Below, in pieces: positions 35,808 through 48,583 of a DNA stretch of 64,000 nucleotides. The notes under the pieces are model-generated. The model saw nothing but the letters and a program-made list of their open reading frames with translations. It was not told the origin of the DNA and ran no database searches. This DNA comes from Taxillus chinensis (lineage: Eukaryota; Streptophyta; Magnoliopsida; Santalales; Loranthaceae), in the NCBI GenBank assembly GCA_023512835.1, contig CM042089.1, positions 52,509,427 through 52,573,426 of the forward strand, in the 5' to 3' direction. Made by a program: the position numbers and the translations under genes. The stretch's first letter is position 1, and every line of letters starts with the position of its first letter.

Positions 35808-37885
35808 TCATGCAATGGTGAAAGAGAACGAATCAACTATCTCCCTCTGAGTTGAATCAAAGTATGGTTTCAGTCTGTTGCCATTCACCCAAAATTTCTT
35901 GCCATCTACAGCTTGGAGCTCAAAGCTCCCATATGGCTTCTTATCAACTATCACAAAAGGTCCCATCCACTTGGACCTTAATTTTCCAGGAAATAACCTC
36001 AACCTTGTGTTAAATAGAAGAACTTTCTGTCCTAAGGTTAAAGGTTCATTGTTGAGTTGCCTATCATGCCATTTCTTAGTTCTTTCTTTGTAAAATTTAG
36101 CACTATCATAGGCATCCAGCCTAAGCTCATCTAACTCAATTAATTGAGTCATCCTAAGCTCCTTTATCTCTTGTGGGTTAAAATTTAACTTCTTCAAGGC
36201 CCAATGAGCCTTGTGTTCTAGTTCCACAGGCAAGTGACATGCCTTACCATATAGAATACGGTAAGGTGACATCCCAATGGGAGTTTTGTAAGCTGTCTTA
36301 TATGCCCATAAGGCTTCATCAAGCCTTTGAGACCATTCTTTCCTATTGGCTCCAACAGTTTTCTCTAAAATGGCCTTAATCTCTCTGTTGGACACTTCTG
36401 CTTATCCATTAGCTTGTGGGTGGTAAGCTAAAGACTTCCTATGAGTGACACCATACTTGTTCAATAATTTGTCGAACAATTTGTTGCAGAAATGACTACC
36501 CTCATCACTGATTGTAGCCCTTAGTGTCCCAAAACGGCTAAAGATGTTCCTAGTAAGGAAGTGAGTCACAACCCTAGCATCATTCACTCTAGTAGGAATA
36601 GCTTCTACCCACTTAGACACATAATCCACAACAAGCAAAATGTATGAATACCCATCGAACGGGGGAATGGCCCCATGAAGTCAATGCCCCAAATGTCAAA
36701 AATTTCAACTGGAAGGATTCCAGTTAAGGGCATCTCATTTTTCCTAGACAGACCACCTACCCTTTGACATCTATCACACTTTTTGATGTAGACATAGGTG
36801 TCTTTCACCATGTGAGGCCAATAGAAGCCACACTGCATGATTTTAGCCACAGTTCTTTGCACCCTAAAGTGGCCCCCATAATATGATGCATGACAATGAT
36901 GTATTATGTCATCTACCTCCTCGTCAAGGACACACTTTCTAATGATTTGGTCCGGACACCTCCTATAAAGAATTGGGTCTTCCCAAATGAATTTCTTAGC
37001 ATTCACTACCAATTTCTTTCTCTGGTGGTAGTCTAACTGCTTGGGTATGAACCCAGTGGCTAAAAAATTTGCTATGTCAGCAAACCAAGGAAGATGATGC
37101 ACCTCAAACAACTTCTCATCAGGAAAGTCATTTACAATGGGTAGAGACTTAGGTGCATTCTCCACACGGGAGAGGTGATCAGCCACAGAATTTAGGGCTC
37201 CCTTTGTGTCTCTAATTTCAAGGTCAAATTCCGGTAAAAGGAGAACCCACCTAATCAAGCGTGGCTTAGCTTCTTTTTTAGCAAACAAATATTTCAATGC
37301 AGCATGATCAGTATAAACAATGACTTTAGACCCCAAAAGGTAGGGTCTAAACTTGTTGCAGCCATAAACCACAGCTAGTAACTCTTTCTCAGTGGTGGTA
37401 TAGTTCTGTTGAGCATCATCTAAGGTCTTACTAGCATAGTAAATGACCCTAAACACCTTTTCTCGCCTTTGCCCTAAGACTACCCCCACAGCATAATCAC
37501 TCGCATCACACATTAGCTCAAAAGGCTGAGCCCAGTCAGGTGTGACTATAACAGGTGTAGTGACTAACTTACCCTTGAGGATGTTGAAAGCTTCTAAGCA
37601 ATCTGCATTAAACTCAAAGCTTGTGTCTTTTTCTAACAACCTACTCATGGGTTTTGCAATTTTTGAGAAGTCCTTAATGAATCTCCTATAAAAGCCAGCA
37701 TGGCCAAGGAAACTTCTCACTCCTTTTTCATTGGTTGGAGGTGGCAGAGTCTCAATAGTGGAGATTTTTGCCTTGTCTACCTCCAAACCATGTGCAGACA
37801 CCTTGTGCCCTAGAACTATCCCCTCAATTACCATGAAATGGCATTTCTCCCAATTTAGGACTAGTTCCTTCTCCTCACATCTCGC
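35808..37885 (-). pseudogene. A1 pol, C-terminal part: RT thumb, RNase H, integrase
   Basis: Continues from the G1 insertion. The RT connection holds [16 protein letters not shown]; RNase H follows with CDASD (about 37500), the [10 protein letters not shown] block and TDHAALKYL to VADHLSR (about 37170). Integrase zinc region [11 protein letters not shown] ... CDRCQR, then D ([10 protein letters not shown]); a frameshift near 36650 leads to [10 protein letters not shown] and the second D (ISDEGSHF). A TAA at 36402-36404, where CAA is expected, precedes [13 protein letters not shown] with the catalytic Glu. The C-terminal block with RLRLFPGKL and NGNRLKPYF ends at 35808. These are characteristic Athila sequences. 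Non-functional. Confidence 0.93.
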
Positions 37886-39212
37886 TGTTAGCAATTCTGC
37901 AAGTGTACGGATCGTTACAAGTAATAAAGTGGACTCAAAGTCCGGATGTCGAACCCACAAGGAAAGTGATCAAGTAAAAAGCTCATTTTGTAAATCCATG
38001 ATGTATTTGAAGTTGGTTTTGTATCAATAGCACTTTGAATGTTGTAATTTAAATAAACAAGCAATGTAAATGATTTTATGGGAAAAAAAATAGGGATTTG
38101 GATTTAAATCAATGTAATTAATTAATCTCTTGTTCTTAAGGCATATTAATTCAAACTTTCCCCTTTTGTTTAAAACCCAACACCTTTGCATGCACTAGCC
38201 TCTTTCGAGTGATCTAGCCGTGTGTATACCCTAGCTTGGGGAACGGGCAACCCATTATGTACTTAAGTTGTTTGAGTATAGATTGGCATCACACCAACCC
38301 TAACTAGGTTACAAGCAAGATTACTGGCTTTCGCAAATTATAATCTTAGCAAGTCAAGTCTCTTAACTATCCGGTTATCAATGTCTTCTTTCGATCCATA
38401 ATTGATTAACCTTATACAAGATTTAAGGTGGCCAAACTTAAATCTCACATGCTAACTCAAAAGACTTGATAAACATAACAGGGAATTTCAAATTAACTAA
38501 CCAAAAGAAAAGGAATTAAAAAACTTACATCAAATCCATCCTCCTCCCATGGAGGTTTAAGCTACCATAACAAATAAGAAACCATTGTTCTAACTATGAG
38601 AACCCAATACACTCCTCTTTCTCCTAGAATGAACGATTTTCAGTCCCCCATTAATTACAAATTTTCCCCAATATATTTCCTAATTCCCTGTATAACTGCT
38701 AGAAACCATTAGGAACCGTTCCCTCCATTAATTTGAAGTTGTTTCCCTCTCAAAATGGTTGATGGAAGGTCGTCAGATCCTTTAAAGATGAGTTACAGGC
38801 CGTCCAGGTGGCATCTGTGGAGGTTCATTGACCAGCAGGTTACGTTGTGCAGAAACTGCCCGCGGTCAATTCATTTGGTCAACTTAATTTCAAATGACCG
38901 TTTCAAATGACCAAGCTCTCGGGAGCTTCTAGCCAACTCAATTGGTCCCGTCATTTCTTTTTGGTCATTTCAAATTTGAAATGACCGTAGTGCAGATTGT
39001 CCCTTGCTCCTTCATTCTTTCTTTGAACCTTGTACTTGGCCTGTTTTCCATTCAAAGACAACAAAAACACCACAAAAGGATCTACTAATGCTATGTTAGG
39101 GGGTTAGTTCATTAATCATTCAAGTTCATCAAAATGAAGTTAAAGATGTGATCTTTTATCATAAAATCCCCTTCATTTGACACTAAAATGTGTTAGAAAA
39201 ACCCCCCTAACA
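37886..39212 (-). repeat. G1 3' LTR
   Basis: 1,327 bp, + strand start TGTTAGCAATTC, end CCCCTAACA. The region near 38870-38990 has repeated CATTTGGTCAA/CAAATGACC words in inverted arrangement. Confidence 0.95.
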
Positions 39213-40823
39213 ACAACTCCACACTTAGAACTTGCTCGTCCCGAGGCAATTAGAATTATGAGGCATAGCAAAAGTAAGACAATGAATTGATATAAGAGCA
39301 TGTGAAAGAATAAAACATCCATAAAACATATGGTTTAACTCTTAATATCATGTATGAAGTTTTGTATTCTCAGTCCAACAATCATATGTTCTCTTTGCAA
39401 AAGACTAAGAAGCAATTGAACCACTAACATTCTGAAACAAATTTCCTAATTCCTTGTAATCTCACAATGAGCAAAGCAACCTCACTCATAGGGTAATGTC
39501 ACTTCACTCTCTCTCAATCTTTCATGGAATTAAAACTAAAACAAGTGCCTTCCTAATCCTTTTTGGTAATTCAACCATCATTCCATTACCCAATTAGTTT
39601 TTGTCATAGACCACAATGATGGTAAAAGTAACAATGCCCAATACACTTCTTATCTATTTTTAATGTACAAGTAAGTTTTATGTACAATGCATTCTGAAAA
39701 TATACAACTGTAATACTGTTTTTTTAAGGATTATGCTGCAATAGTCTATATAACCTTACAAGTTTTTCCTTGATGGATTATACATCTCCACAGTCCATAA
39801 CCTTCTCTTTCTTTCTTTCTTTTTCAAGGCTTATGCTACGGTAGTCTATATAACTTTACAAAGTTTTCCTTGATGGATTATATATCTCCACAGTTCATTA
39901 CCTTCTCTGTTTTTTTTTAAGTATACACACTTTATACAACACTTTATACAACTTGGAACATTGTATTTATTCTAAACAAAGTGGGTTATGACTCCAACTC
40001 CACCATTCTAACTATCCAATCACCAATGTAGAACTATAGAAGAACTTATTGAAGTTTAATTTCCATGAAGTGAACACTCATCAAAATATATAGCTCTCAG
40101 TGAAGTTATGTTCTCACTCATTCAAGGAATCAAGTTATTTATTCAAAAGTTATCAATTCATCATGGATCCAAGTCTTTGTTCAAACACATGATGATATCA
40201 TTCCAAGAACATGAGTTTCACGCATGGGATTAATAAGTAACCATTGGTTCCAAAAGTATTTCATTCTTAAACATGTTGTATATAAACATTTCAAAGTTTT
40301 CACAGTGCCTTCATTTCATATTCATTCTACTCTTCTCACATCATGAGGAAATTAATCCATATTGCAATGCCACAAACAACTCCACACTTGGAATTTTGCA
40401 TATCTTTCAAGCAATTGCAACAAGAAGAGGGAAGAGTGTTCAAACCTTTTTTCTTTGACAAGGGGGAGCTAGCTCATTATAAAAATATATCATTTGATCA
40501 ACCCGTTCATGAAGAGCAGTTACAGGATAAGGGTTTGAAGTTGGGGCTGTCCAAAGACCTCCATGAGCTTGCATGCAAGCTATCATATTGTAACAGATAA
40601 AAGGTCCATAGCTTGCACTAACCCATGGATTCTCTGCACACAATTAAATTCAAACAAAACAAAACAAATATTCACAAAACATGTTCGGGTTGCCTCCCGG
40701 AAGCGCTGCAGTTAATGTCAGTAGCTTGACATTCTCCTTTTGTTAACTTGAAATTGGAGCAAGGTAAAGAACCTCCTTGACTCCTGCAAGTTCTATAAAG
40801 GCCTTCTTTCTTTTTCTCCAAAC
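39213..40823 (-). other. G1 3' non-coding region with duplicated PPT motif; no gene seen
   Basis: AT-rich. The minus-strand word AAGTGTGGAGTTGTT lies beside the 3' LTR (39213-39230) and again at about 40376-40392. In + strand terms, a TTACAAGTTTTTCCTTGATGG block occurs twice (about 39757 and 39856). The post-pol AGCGCTTCCGGGAGGCAACC word is at 40687-40707, directly after the protease frame. Confidence 0.65.
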
Positions 40824-43555
40824 CTACAACAAGTGGTCTAGTTGCTCTCCTTGTGGCTCAGCAGCTATAATAACTGGCCACTCTCCTTCTTCTCCCAAGA
40901 ATACAAACTTTAGATGTGCTGGTAGAATCTTCAACTCAACCTTTGGTGCCTTCTCCACCAATGGGACTGGTTTAGAATTTCTTTCAATATCTTCAAATCC
41001 TTTCTTTGATTGAAAATGAATGACTGGTGTGGCTTCTAAAGCATTTTTCACCTCTTGAATGTCTTCATTAACAGTTGAAGAAACATTCTCCAAACATAAC
41101 CCTAAGGGATCACGAAATCCCTTAGCATGATCTTCAATTGCAATATTTAACATCTCCACAAGACAACCTTGCTCATGTTCAACTTCCTGAGGATTCTTCA
41201 TACTCTTATATAAGTTGAACTCCACTTTGTCTTCACCAATGTGTAATTCCAATTTCCCACCTTTGACATCTATGATTGCCCCTGCTGTTGCTAAAAATGG
41301 TCTGCCAAAAATAAGTGGCAAAGAACCACCTTCTTCCATATCCAAAGCTATCAAGTCAATTGGGACAATAAAATTCTGAATTTGTAACGGTGCATTCTCA
41401 ATAATGCCAGTTGCATACTTAATGGATTTATCAGCAAGCTGCAAGGTCACTGACGTGGGCTGCAATTTTCCAAGACCTAGCTTGCTGCATACTGAAGATG
41501 GAATCAAACTCACACTAGCTCCCAAGTCACAGAGAGCTTAATCAAATGTAACGTTCCCGATGGTGCAGGGTATAGAAAAATTGCCTAGGTCTTCCATCTT
41601 CTGAGGTAACTTCCTCTGAATAATTGCACTACACTCCTCTGTAAGTGCAATTGTTCCTTTTTCCTCAATCCTCTGTTTGTTGCTCAACATCTCCTTCAAA
41701 TATTTGGAATATGAAGGCATTTGAACTATAGCTTCCAAGAATGGGATAGTGAGCTTCAATTCTTTAAGATGCTCTATAAATCTCTTGTATTGCTCATCCC
41801 TCTTTCTTTGTTTCAATCTCTGAGAAAAGGGTATGAGTGGAGCATAGTTCTTTACCACCTTAGGAACTTCAGGTTGTTCCTCTTTCTTTTCTTCTTCTCT
41901 GTTCTCAGATACAGGATCACTATCATCCTTTTTGTCATGAATTACTTCCTCCACTTGAGGAACTTTCCTCTCTGGTAACTCCTTTCCACTTATTAACATG
42001 ACAGCTTGCACATACTCCTTTGGGTTTGACTCAATCTTACTTGGAAGTTCACCAGGATTCCTTGTAGTAAGAGCATTTGCAATTTGTGCAATCTGAGTCT
42101 CTAACTTCTTGTTATGAGTCTCAAGTCTGTCAAACCTGTTACCAATATCAGTCTCAAACTTATTCAATCTCTGTTCAGTTCCTGCTGCCATATTCTCAAT
42201 TGCAAACTCCCAGTCGGCCTTCTGCTTCTCACCATAACCAGCTCCTTGCGGTTTAGGTTTGAACTGTCTATTGAATTGCTGATTGTTCTGATTATTTGGC
42301 ACTTGATTTACATTATTTCCACCTTGATTACTCTGCTGATTGTTCTGTCCTCCCCATGAAAAATTTGGATGATTCCTCCATCCAGGGTTATAGGTATTGG
42401 AAAAAGGGTTATTCTGTTGTCTATTTTGGTTAGCTATATAGTTAACCTCCTCAGTCATGTTGGCTGAATACCCTTCCACCGTCTCTTCATAAACTTTTAG
42501 TGGACACTCATTCGGTTGATGCATACCCCCACACTCTTGACAAGCAGAGTTAACCTTTGCTACTCTCTGAACATTTAACTTTTCTACTTGTTTTGTCAGA
42601 GCTTCCAACTTAGCATTCAACATTGTGGAATTATCCACCTCAATTAAACCAGGTTTCTTCACAGCTACTCTCCTAGAGGGCCACTGAGCTTGCTCTTTTG
42701 TCAGTTCCTCTATAATCTCTTTAGCTTCTTCTGCAGTCTTGGCTATCAGAGCACCTCCAGTGCAGCATTTACCATGTATTGCTCCTCAGCTGTAAGGCCT
42801 CCATAAAACACTTCAATAAGTAACCAATCTTCTAAGCCATGATTGGGACATTTTCTCTGTAATTCCCTGAATCTATTCCATGCTTCACCAAGTGTTTCTC
42901 CAGTGGTTTGGGTAAAAGCAGTGATGTTGTTTCTCAACTTCACTGTTCTTCCTCTTGGGAAATATTTAGTGAGAAATTCTTGGGCACAATCTGCCCATCT
43001 GGTGAAATGTCCCTCTGAAAAAGAATTGAACCAGATCAAAGCATCCTCCTTTAAAGACCAAGGGAATAATTCCAATCTGATAAAATCCTCCGGCACTCCT
43101 TGTCTTCTCATTGTTCTACATATCTGCACAAATCTGGCTAAATGGTGGTGAGGATCTTCCAAAGGTGTTCCCTCAAAACTGTTCTGCACCACTAAATTAA
43201 TGAGCTGTGGAGAAAACTCAAAGTTTTCTCTCAAGAGAGGTGGTGGATAGATAGGATTTCTGATATCAGAAACGTCAGGAGTATGATGCTTCCTAACTGG
43301 CCTGAGATCTGACCCATTATCTTCCTGCTGCTGCTGTTGTTGTTCCTCCATAACTGAACAAGATTCAACACTTTCTTGTTCCCAACACAAGTTCTGTAAA
43401 TCAAACTCTGGATTACTCCAAAATTCAGGAGCAGAATTTGATTTTTCTTCAATGCTTGCTGACTGTACACTCTTTTGCTTTCTCAATCTAGCAAAGAATG
43501 TACACTCTGGCTCTGGCTCAAACAAATCTTCAAACGTTGATGTACGCTTGCTCAT
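40824..43555 (-). pseudogene. G1 gag and aspartic protease
   Basis: ATG at 43555 (MSKRTSTFEDLFEPEPE). The gag capsid domain (about 42780-43270) has DPHHHLARFVQIC, LFPWSLKEDALIWF and FLTKYFP, close in pattern to A1 gag. A one-base frameshift near 42760 precedes a linker with a possible knuckle (CQECGGMHQPNEC) and an Asn/Gln-rich stretch. An in-frame TAA lies at 41538-41540, followed by the protease core CDLGASVSLIP (about 41500) and the second PR motif LPLIFGRPFL (about 41290). The frame ends at 40824 where RT would begin in A1. Protease would mature gag. Two lesions make this copy inactive. Confidence 0.9.
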
Positions 43556-43679
43556 TGATTCGCACCTGTAGAAACAACAATGAACACATACCTAGCATAA
43601 TACCGCACACGGAGTTTGGTAATTACAACAAGTATGCTTCCACACTCAATCACAAAATGTACTTTCAACATCGTTACCT

Positions 43680-43697
43680 TCCCCGGCAACGGCGCCA
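43680..43697 (-). promoter_or_regulatory. G1 primer-binding site
   Basis: Minus strand TGGCGCCGTTGCCGGGGA, complementary to the 3' end of plant aspartate tRNA, six bases from the LTR. Identical to the A1 site. Confidence 0.93.
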
Positions 43698-43703
43698 AAA
43701 ACT

Positions 43704-45031
43704 TGTTAGCAATTCCGCAAGTGTACGGATCGTTACAAGTAATAAAGTGGACTCAAAGTCCGGATGTCGAACCCACAAGGAAAGTGATCAAGTAAAAAGC
43801 TCATTTTGTAAATCCATGATGTATTTGAAGTTGGTTTTGTATCAATAGCACTTTGAATGTTTTAATTTAAATAAACAAGCAATGTAAATGATCTTATGGG
43901 AAAGAAAAATAGGGATATGGATTTCAATCAATGTAATTAATTAATCTCTTGTTCTTAAGGCATATTAATTCAAACTTTCCCCTTTTGTTTAAAACCCAAC
44001 ACCTTTGCATGCACTAGCCTCTTTCGAGTGATCTAGCCGTGTGTATACCCTAGCTTGGGGAACGGGCAACCCATTATGTACTTAAGTTGTTTGAGTATAG
44101 ATTGGCATCACACCAACCCTAACTAGGTTACAAGCAAGATTACTGGCTTTCGCAAATTATAATCTTAGCAAGTCAAGTCTCTTAACTATCCGGTTATCAA
44201 TGTCTTCTTTCGATCCATAATTGATTAACCTTATACAAGATTTAAGGTGGCCAAACTTAAATCTCATATGCTAACTCAAAAGACTTGGTAAACATAACAG
44301 GGAATTTCAAATTAACTAACCAATAGAAAAGGAATTAAAAAACTTACATCAAATCCATCCTCCTCCCATGGAGGTTTAAGCTACCATAACAAATAAGAAA
44401 CCATTGTTCTAACTATGAGAACCCAATACACTCCTCTTTCTCCTAGAATGAATGATTTTCAGTCCCCCATTAATTACAAATTTTCCCCAATATATTTCCT
44501 AATTCCCTGTATAACTGCTAGAAACCATTAGGAACCGTTCCCTCCATTAATTTGAAGTTGTTTCCCTCTCAAAATGGTTGATAGAAGGTCGTTAGATCCT
44601 TTAAAGATGAGTTACAGGCCGTCCAGGTGGCATCTGTGGAGATTCATTGACCAGCAGGTTACGTTGTGCAGAAACTGCCCGCGGTCAATTCATTTGGTCA
44701 ACTCAATTTCAAATGACCGTTTCAAATGACCAAGCTCTCGGGAGCTTCTGGTCAACTCAATTGGTCCCGTCATTTCTTTTTGGTCATTTCAAATTTGAAA
44801 TGACCGCAGTGCAGATTGTCCCTTGCTCCTTCATTCTTTCTTTGGACCTTGTACTTGGCCTGTTTTCCATTCAAAGACAACAAAAACACCACAAAAGGAT
44901 CTACTAATGCTATGTTAGGGGGTTAGTTCATTAATCATTCAAGTTCATCAAAATGAAGTTAAAGATGTGATCTTTTATCATAAAATCCCCTTCATTTGAC
45001 ACTAAAATGTGTTAGAAAAACCCCCCTAACA
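43704..45031 (-). repeat. G1 5' LTR
   Basis: 1,328 bp, near-identical to 37886-39212. The frames at 43498-43848 and 44647-44907 lie wholly or partly in it and are not genes. Confidence 0.95.
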
Positions 45032-45681
45032 CTCGCTAAGACCACATCTAGATTTTTCAAGCACTGTTGGTAGGAGGAACTAAACACCGAGAAGTCATCC
45101 ATGAAGACCTCCATGATCTCCTCAACCAAACCCTGAAAAATAGCCATCATACACCTTTGGAAGGTGGCAGGGGCATTACAAAGCCCAAATGGCATTCTCC
45201 TAAATGCAAATGTGCCAAAAGGGCACGTGAAGGTGGTCTTTTCTTGATCCTCGGGCTTAACCATGATCTGATTATACCCGGAATAGCCATCTAAAAAGCG
45301 AGAGTGACTATAGCCAGCTAACCTATCCAACATTTGGTCAATGAAAGGAAGAGGAAAATGATCCTTCCTAGTAGCCTTGTTCAGCTTTCTATAGTCAACA
45401 CACACTCTCCACCCCGTCACAGTGCGAGATGGGATCAATTCATTTTTCTCATTCTTAATCACGGTCATGCCCCCTTTCTTGGGCACAACATGCAATGGAC
45501 TCACCCACTCACTATCGAAATAGCATAAATTATACCCGCATTTTTCCATTTTAAAATTTCTTTTCTAACAACTTCTTTCATGGCAGGGTTTAATCTTCTT
45601 TGTCTTTCAAAGAAGGGTTTAAAATCATCATTCATCAAAATTTTATGCATGCAAATCCCTGGACTAATACCCCTAATATCT
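45032..45681 (-). pseudogene. A1 reverse transcriptase, N-terminal part
   Basis: Minus-strand frame with WVSPLHVVPKKGGMTVIKNE, GWRVCVDYRKLNKATRKDHF, PFIDQMLDRLAG, MPFGLCNAPATFQRCM and the catalytic FMDD at 45094-45105. G1 cuts the gene about 60 bp further on; the frame resumes at 37880 without loss. Upstream (45550-45681) the conserved pre-RT sequence lies in shifted frames. Confidence 0.93.
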
Positions 45682-48365
45682 TCAATGTTCCATCCTAGGG
45701 CCTTTTTTGTGTTTCCTAAGGACTTCTAACAATTGAGTACACTCCACATCATTCAAATTAGAAGCAACAATGACAGGGAATTGATTTGTAGAGTCTAGAA
45801 ATTCATACCTTAGGTGTCCAGGCAGCTCCTTCAGTTCTGGAGCTGGAGGCACGTCATCTTCTTTCTCCTCCTCAGCTTGCTCCAAAGAGTTTGTAGTTTG
45901 CTCATCTTCCTCAGCTGTCAAGTACATCTCTTCATCTTGTTGAGCTTCTATAAGCTGAAGGGCTCCATTATTGGTGGTGGTAATTTCTTCTACCAAGTAG
46001 TCTTCCACCAATTCCTCAAGGTCTTCAACCCAAAGGCAATCCTCCTCCTCTTGACCTTGTAAAGCCTTCCCCATGTGGAAGACTAAGGTCTCCTCATTAA
46101 TTCTCAGAGTTAGCTACCCTTGAGCAACATCAATCAATGCACAACCCGTTCTGAGAAACGGTCTTCCAAGGAGTAGCTGAACTCCTCTATCTTCTTCCAT
46201 CTCCAAAACTACAAAGTCCGCTGGAAATATGAAGGAGCCCACTTTGACTAACACGTCTTCAATTATCCCTTCAGGCCTTCCAGTAGACCGGTCAGCAAAC
46301 TGCAATGATATGGAAGTGGGCTTCATGCCCTTAAGCCCAAGTTGCTTGTACAAAGCAAAGGAGATCAAATTGATGCTGGCCCCTAAGTCACATAGGGCCT
46401 GCTGCTGCGGTGCATTGCCAATCACACAAGGGAGATTAAAACTGCCCGGATCTTTATGCTTGATGGGCAAACTCTGTTGAACAACACTGCTCACCTCGTT
46501 AGTGACTGCCACCGTCTCATGATCCCCATATTTCCTTTTCTTCGTCACAAAATCTTTGATGTATTTTCTGTACCAAGGCATCTGCTCCAAGATTTCCACA
46601 AATGGAATGTTAATTTCAAGCTTCTTGAACAAACTCAGAAAGCGCTCATACTCTTCTTCAACCCTCTGGTTCCTCAGCCGCTGAGGAAATGGCATGGTAG
46701 GCCTGAGCTCTTGCCTTGGTTCTTCAACTATTTTGTCTTGACTCAATTCTGGTCCTTCTTTTCTTGCACTCTTTCTTCAGCTTTATCTGATTTTCCTTGG
46801 TCATCAGCTTCCAAGGGTCTACCTTGTTCTTCTGGAATTGCCTTTTTCTTAAGCTCTTCAGCTTCTTTCAGTGCCTTCCCACTCCTTAGAGTAATAGCCT
46901 TGCAGCTCTCCTTGGGGTTCACCTCAGTATCACTTGGAAAAGATTTAGCTGAGACTCCTTGATTTACATTCTGGGCCAAACTCACAAGCAACTTTTCTAT
47001 ATTCTTCATTGAAGATTCTATGGTGACTACCCTTTCCTCCAAATTATCCTCTCTTTTGGTTGGCTCTTCCACATTCTAATATACCCTTCCTCTTTGCTGT
47101 TGAGGCTGAGGCTGTTTCTGCTCAAATCCTGGAGGTGGGTGTAAATAATTATCCATAGCATACGGATTCTGCTTCATCCCTGGGGGCACATATTTGTACT
47201 AAAATGAGGTATCTCCCCCTCGGTTCTGATTTCTCTGAAATGGCTGAGATTGCTGCCGGTTCTGGTTGTACCCTTGTTGTTATTGAGGATAAAATTGCTG
47301 CTTCTCATACAAGCCCTTTCCTCCAACATAATTTGCTTCTTCAGCTCTACTCCAGCCCTGCTCAGCTACTGGTAAAGCTTGTTGTGATCCTTCAACTTTA
47401 AGAACCAATACTTCCATGCCTTTCACTAAAGCTTGAATCTGTGCTTGCATATCATTGGAAGAATTATCAACTGAAGCTATCTTCTCCCTTGGCTTTGAAG
47501 TACCCACATTAGACCACTGCCAGTCAGCTAAAGACAGCCTCTCCAAGAGCTCTGCTGCTGCGTCAGGCTCTAGATTCATCAAGCATCCTCCAGCAGCTGC
47601 ATTCATCTTGTCTTGTAAGTGGAACTGAAGACCTATGTAGAAAGATTCAATTTGAATCCACTGGGGTCTTCCATGATCAGGGCATCTTCTCACTAAGTCT
47701 TTGAAACGCTCCCAAGCTTCATGAAGAGTCTCCATCTCATCTTGCCTGAATCTGCTAATCTCCCCTCTGAGCTGGATCACCTTGGAAGGAGGGAAGTACT
47801 TTGACATGAACTTGGTCTGCATCTCCTCCCAAGTGTTGATTGAACCTGCTGGCAGACTGTTGAACCAGCCAAGAGCTCTATCCCTTAAAGAGAAAGGGAA
47901 AAGCCTTAGCTTTATTACCTCCTCCGATACATTGTTGATCTTTATTGTGTCACACATCTGGTAGAACCTCATCAAATGCTGGTGTGGATCATCCATGGCT
48001 GTTCCTCCAAACGCGTTGTTGCTCACCATATTGATCAATGCCGGCTTCAGCTCGAAGCTATTTGCTTGGACTCTTGTCTGCCGAATCCCAGAATAATGGT
48101 TTGACATCATTGGCCTCGCATAGTCTAAGAAGGTTCTGGGCATAAACCTATTACCCTCTTCTTCTGGATATTGGCCATTATAATTGGCCCATCCTTGCGG
48201 TGCACCACCATCAGGTCTGAGATTTGCCATCAATTCACCAACGGATTGCTCCAAGCCTTGCAATGCTTCTTTAGCCTCACGTGCTGCTTCCCTAGCTGCT
48301 CTACGACGAGCTCTGAACAACCTTTCAGGTTCCCGAGTAAATTGTATATCCTCCTCTCTTTGCAT
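45682..48365 (-). pseudogene. A1 gag and aspartic protease
   Basis: The likely start is ATG at 48365 (MQREEDIQFTREPERL), about 200 bp after the PBS. The capsid domain (about 47560-48090) holds ELKPALINMVSNNAFGG, HQHLMRFYQMCDTI, LFPFSLRDRALGWFNSLP and FMSKYFPPSK. A stop at 47280-47282, more stops to 47075 and a frameshift near 46745 follow. The protease core is CDLGASINLISFALYKQLG (about 46350), with the second motif VQLLLGRPFLRTGCALID. A TAG at 46114-46116 precedes an acidic linker (46074-45682). Gag forms the particle and PR processes it. Decayed. Confidence 0.9.
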
Positions 48366-48562
48366 GCACAACTAGGAATTCCTCACACACTTGGTGTATG
48401 TTCCTGTAAAACAACAAGAACACACCCAACAGCTCCGAACAATGCAAAATAAACAAATAAAGAACACAAAATAACAGAAAGGAAAAGACAAAATAAAACA
48501 CCAAGATCAGAATTCAAACAATTTCACTCAATGTTGATTTTAAAAACTAGTTAACCGTTGAA

Positions 48563-48580
48563 TCCCCGGCAACGGCGCCA
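48563..48580 (-). promoter_or_regulatory. A1 primer-binding site
   Basis: Minus strand TGGCGCCGTTGCCGGGGA (Asp tRNA type), three bases from the LTR edge at 48584. Confidence 0.95.
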
Positions 48581-48583
48581 ATT

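Larger units (their letters stand above)
37886..45031 (-). mobile_element. G1: non-autonomous gag-protease LTR element (TR-GAG type)
   Basis: A 7,146-bp minus-strand element with LTRs 43704-45031 (5') and 37886-39212 (3') and a perfect 5-bp duplication CTCGC at 37881-37885 and 45032-45036. The internal region is 4.5 kb and holds gag and protease only; there is no RT, RNase H or integrase. Gag and PBS resemble those of A1, so it belongs to the Athila group and would depend on enzymes of a relative. LTRs show about 20 differences by eye (about 98.5% identical). It is the innermost and probably youngest insertion of this nest. Confidence 0.95.

Noticed and set aside
48563..48580. tRNA gene
   Set aside because: Only the 18-base 3'-end complement of an Asp tRNA is present (a PBS); no cloverleaf follows. 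The same holds for the other PBSs.
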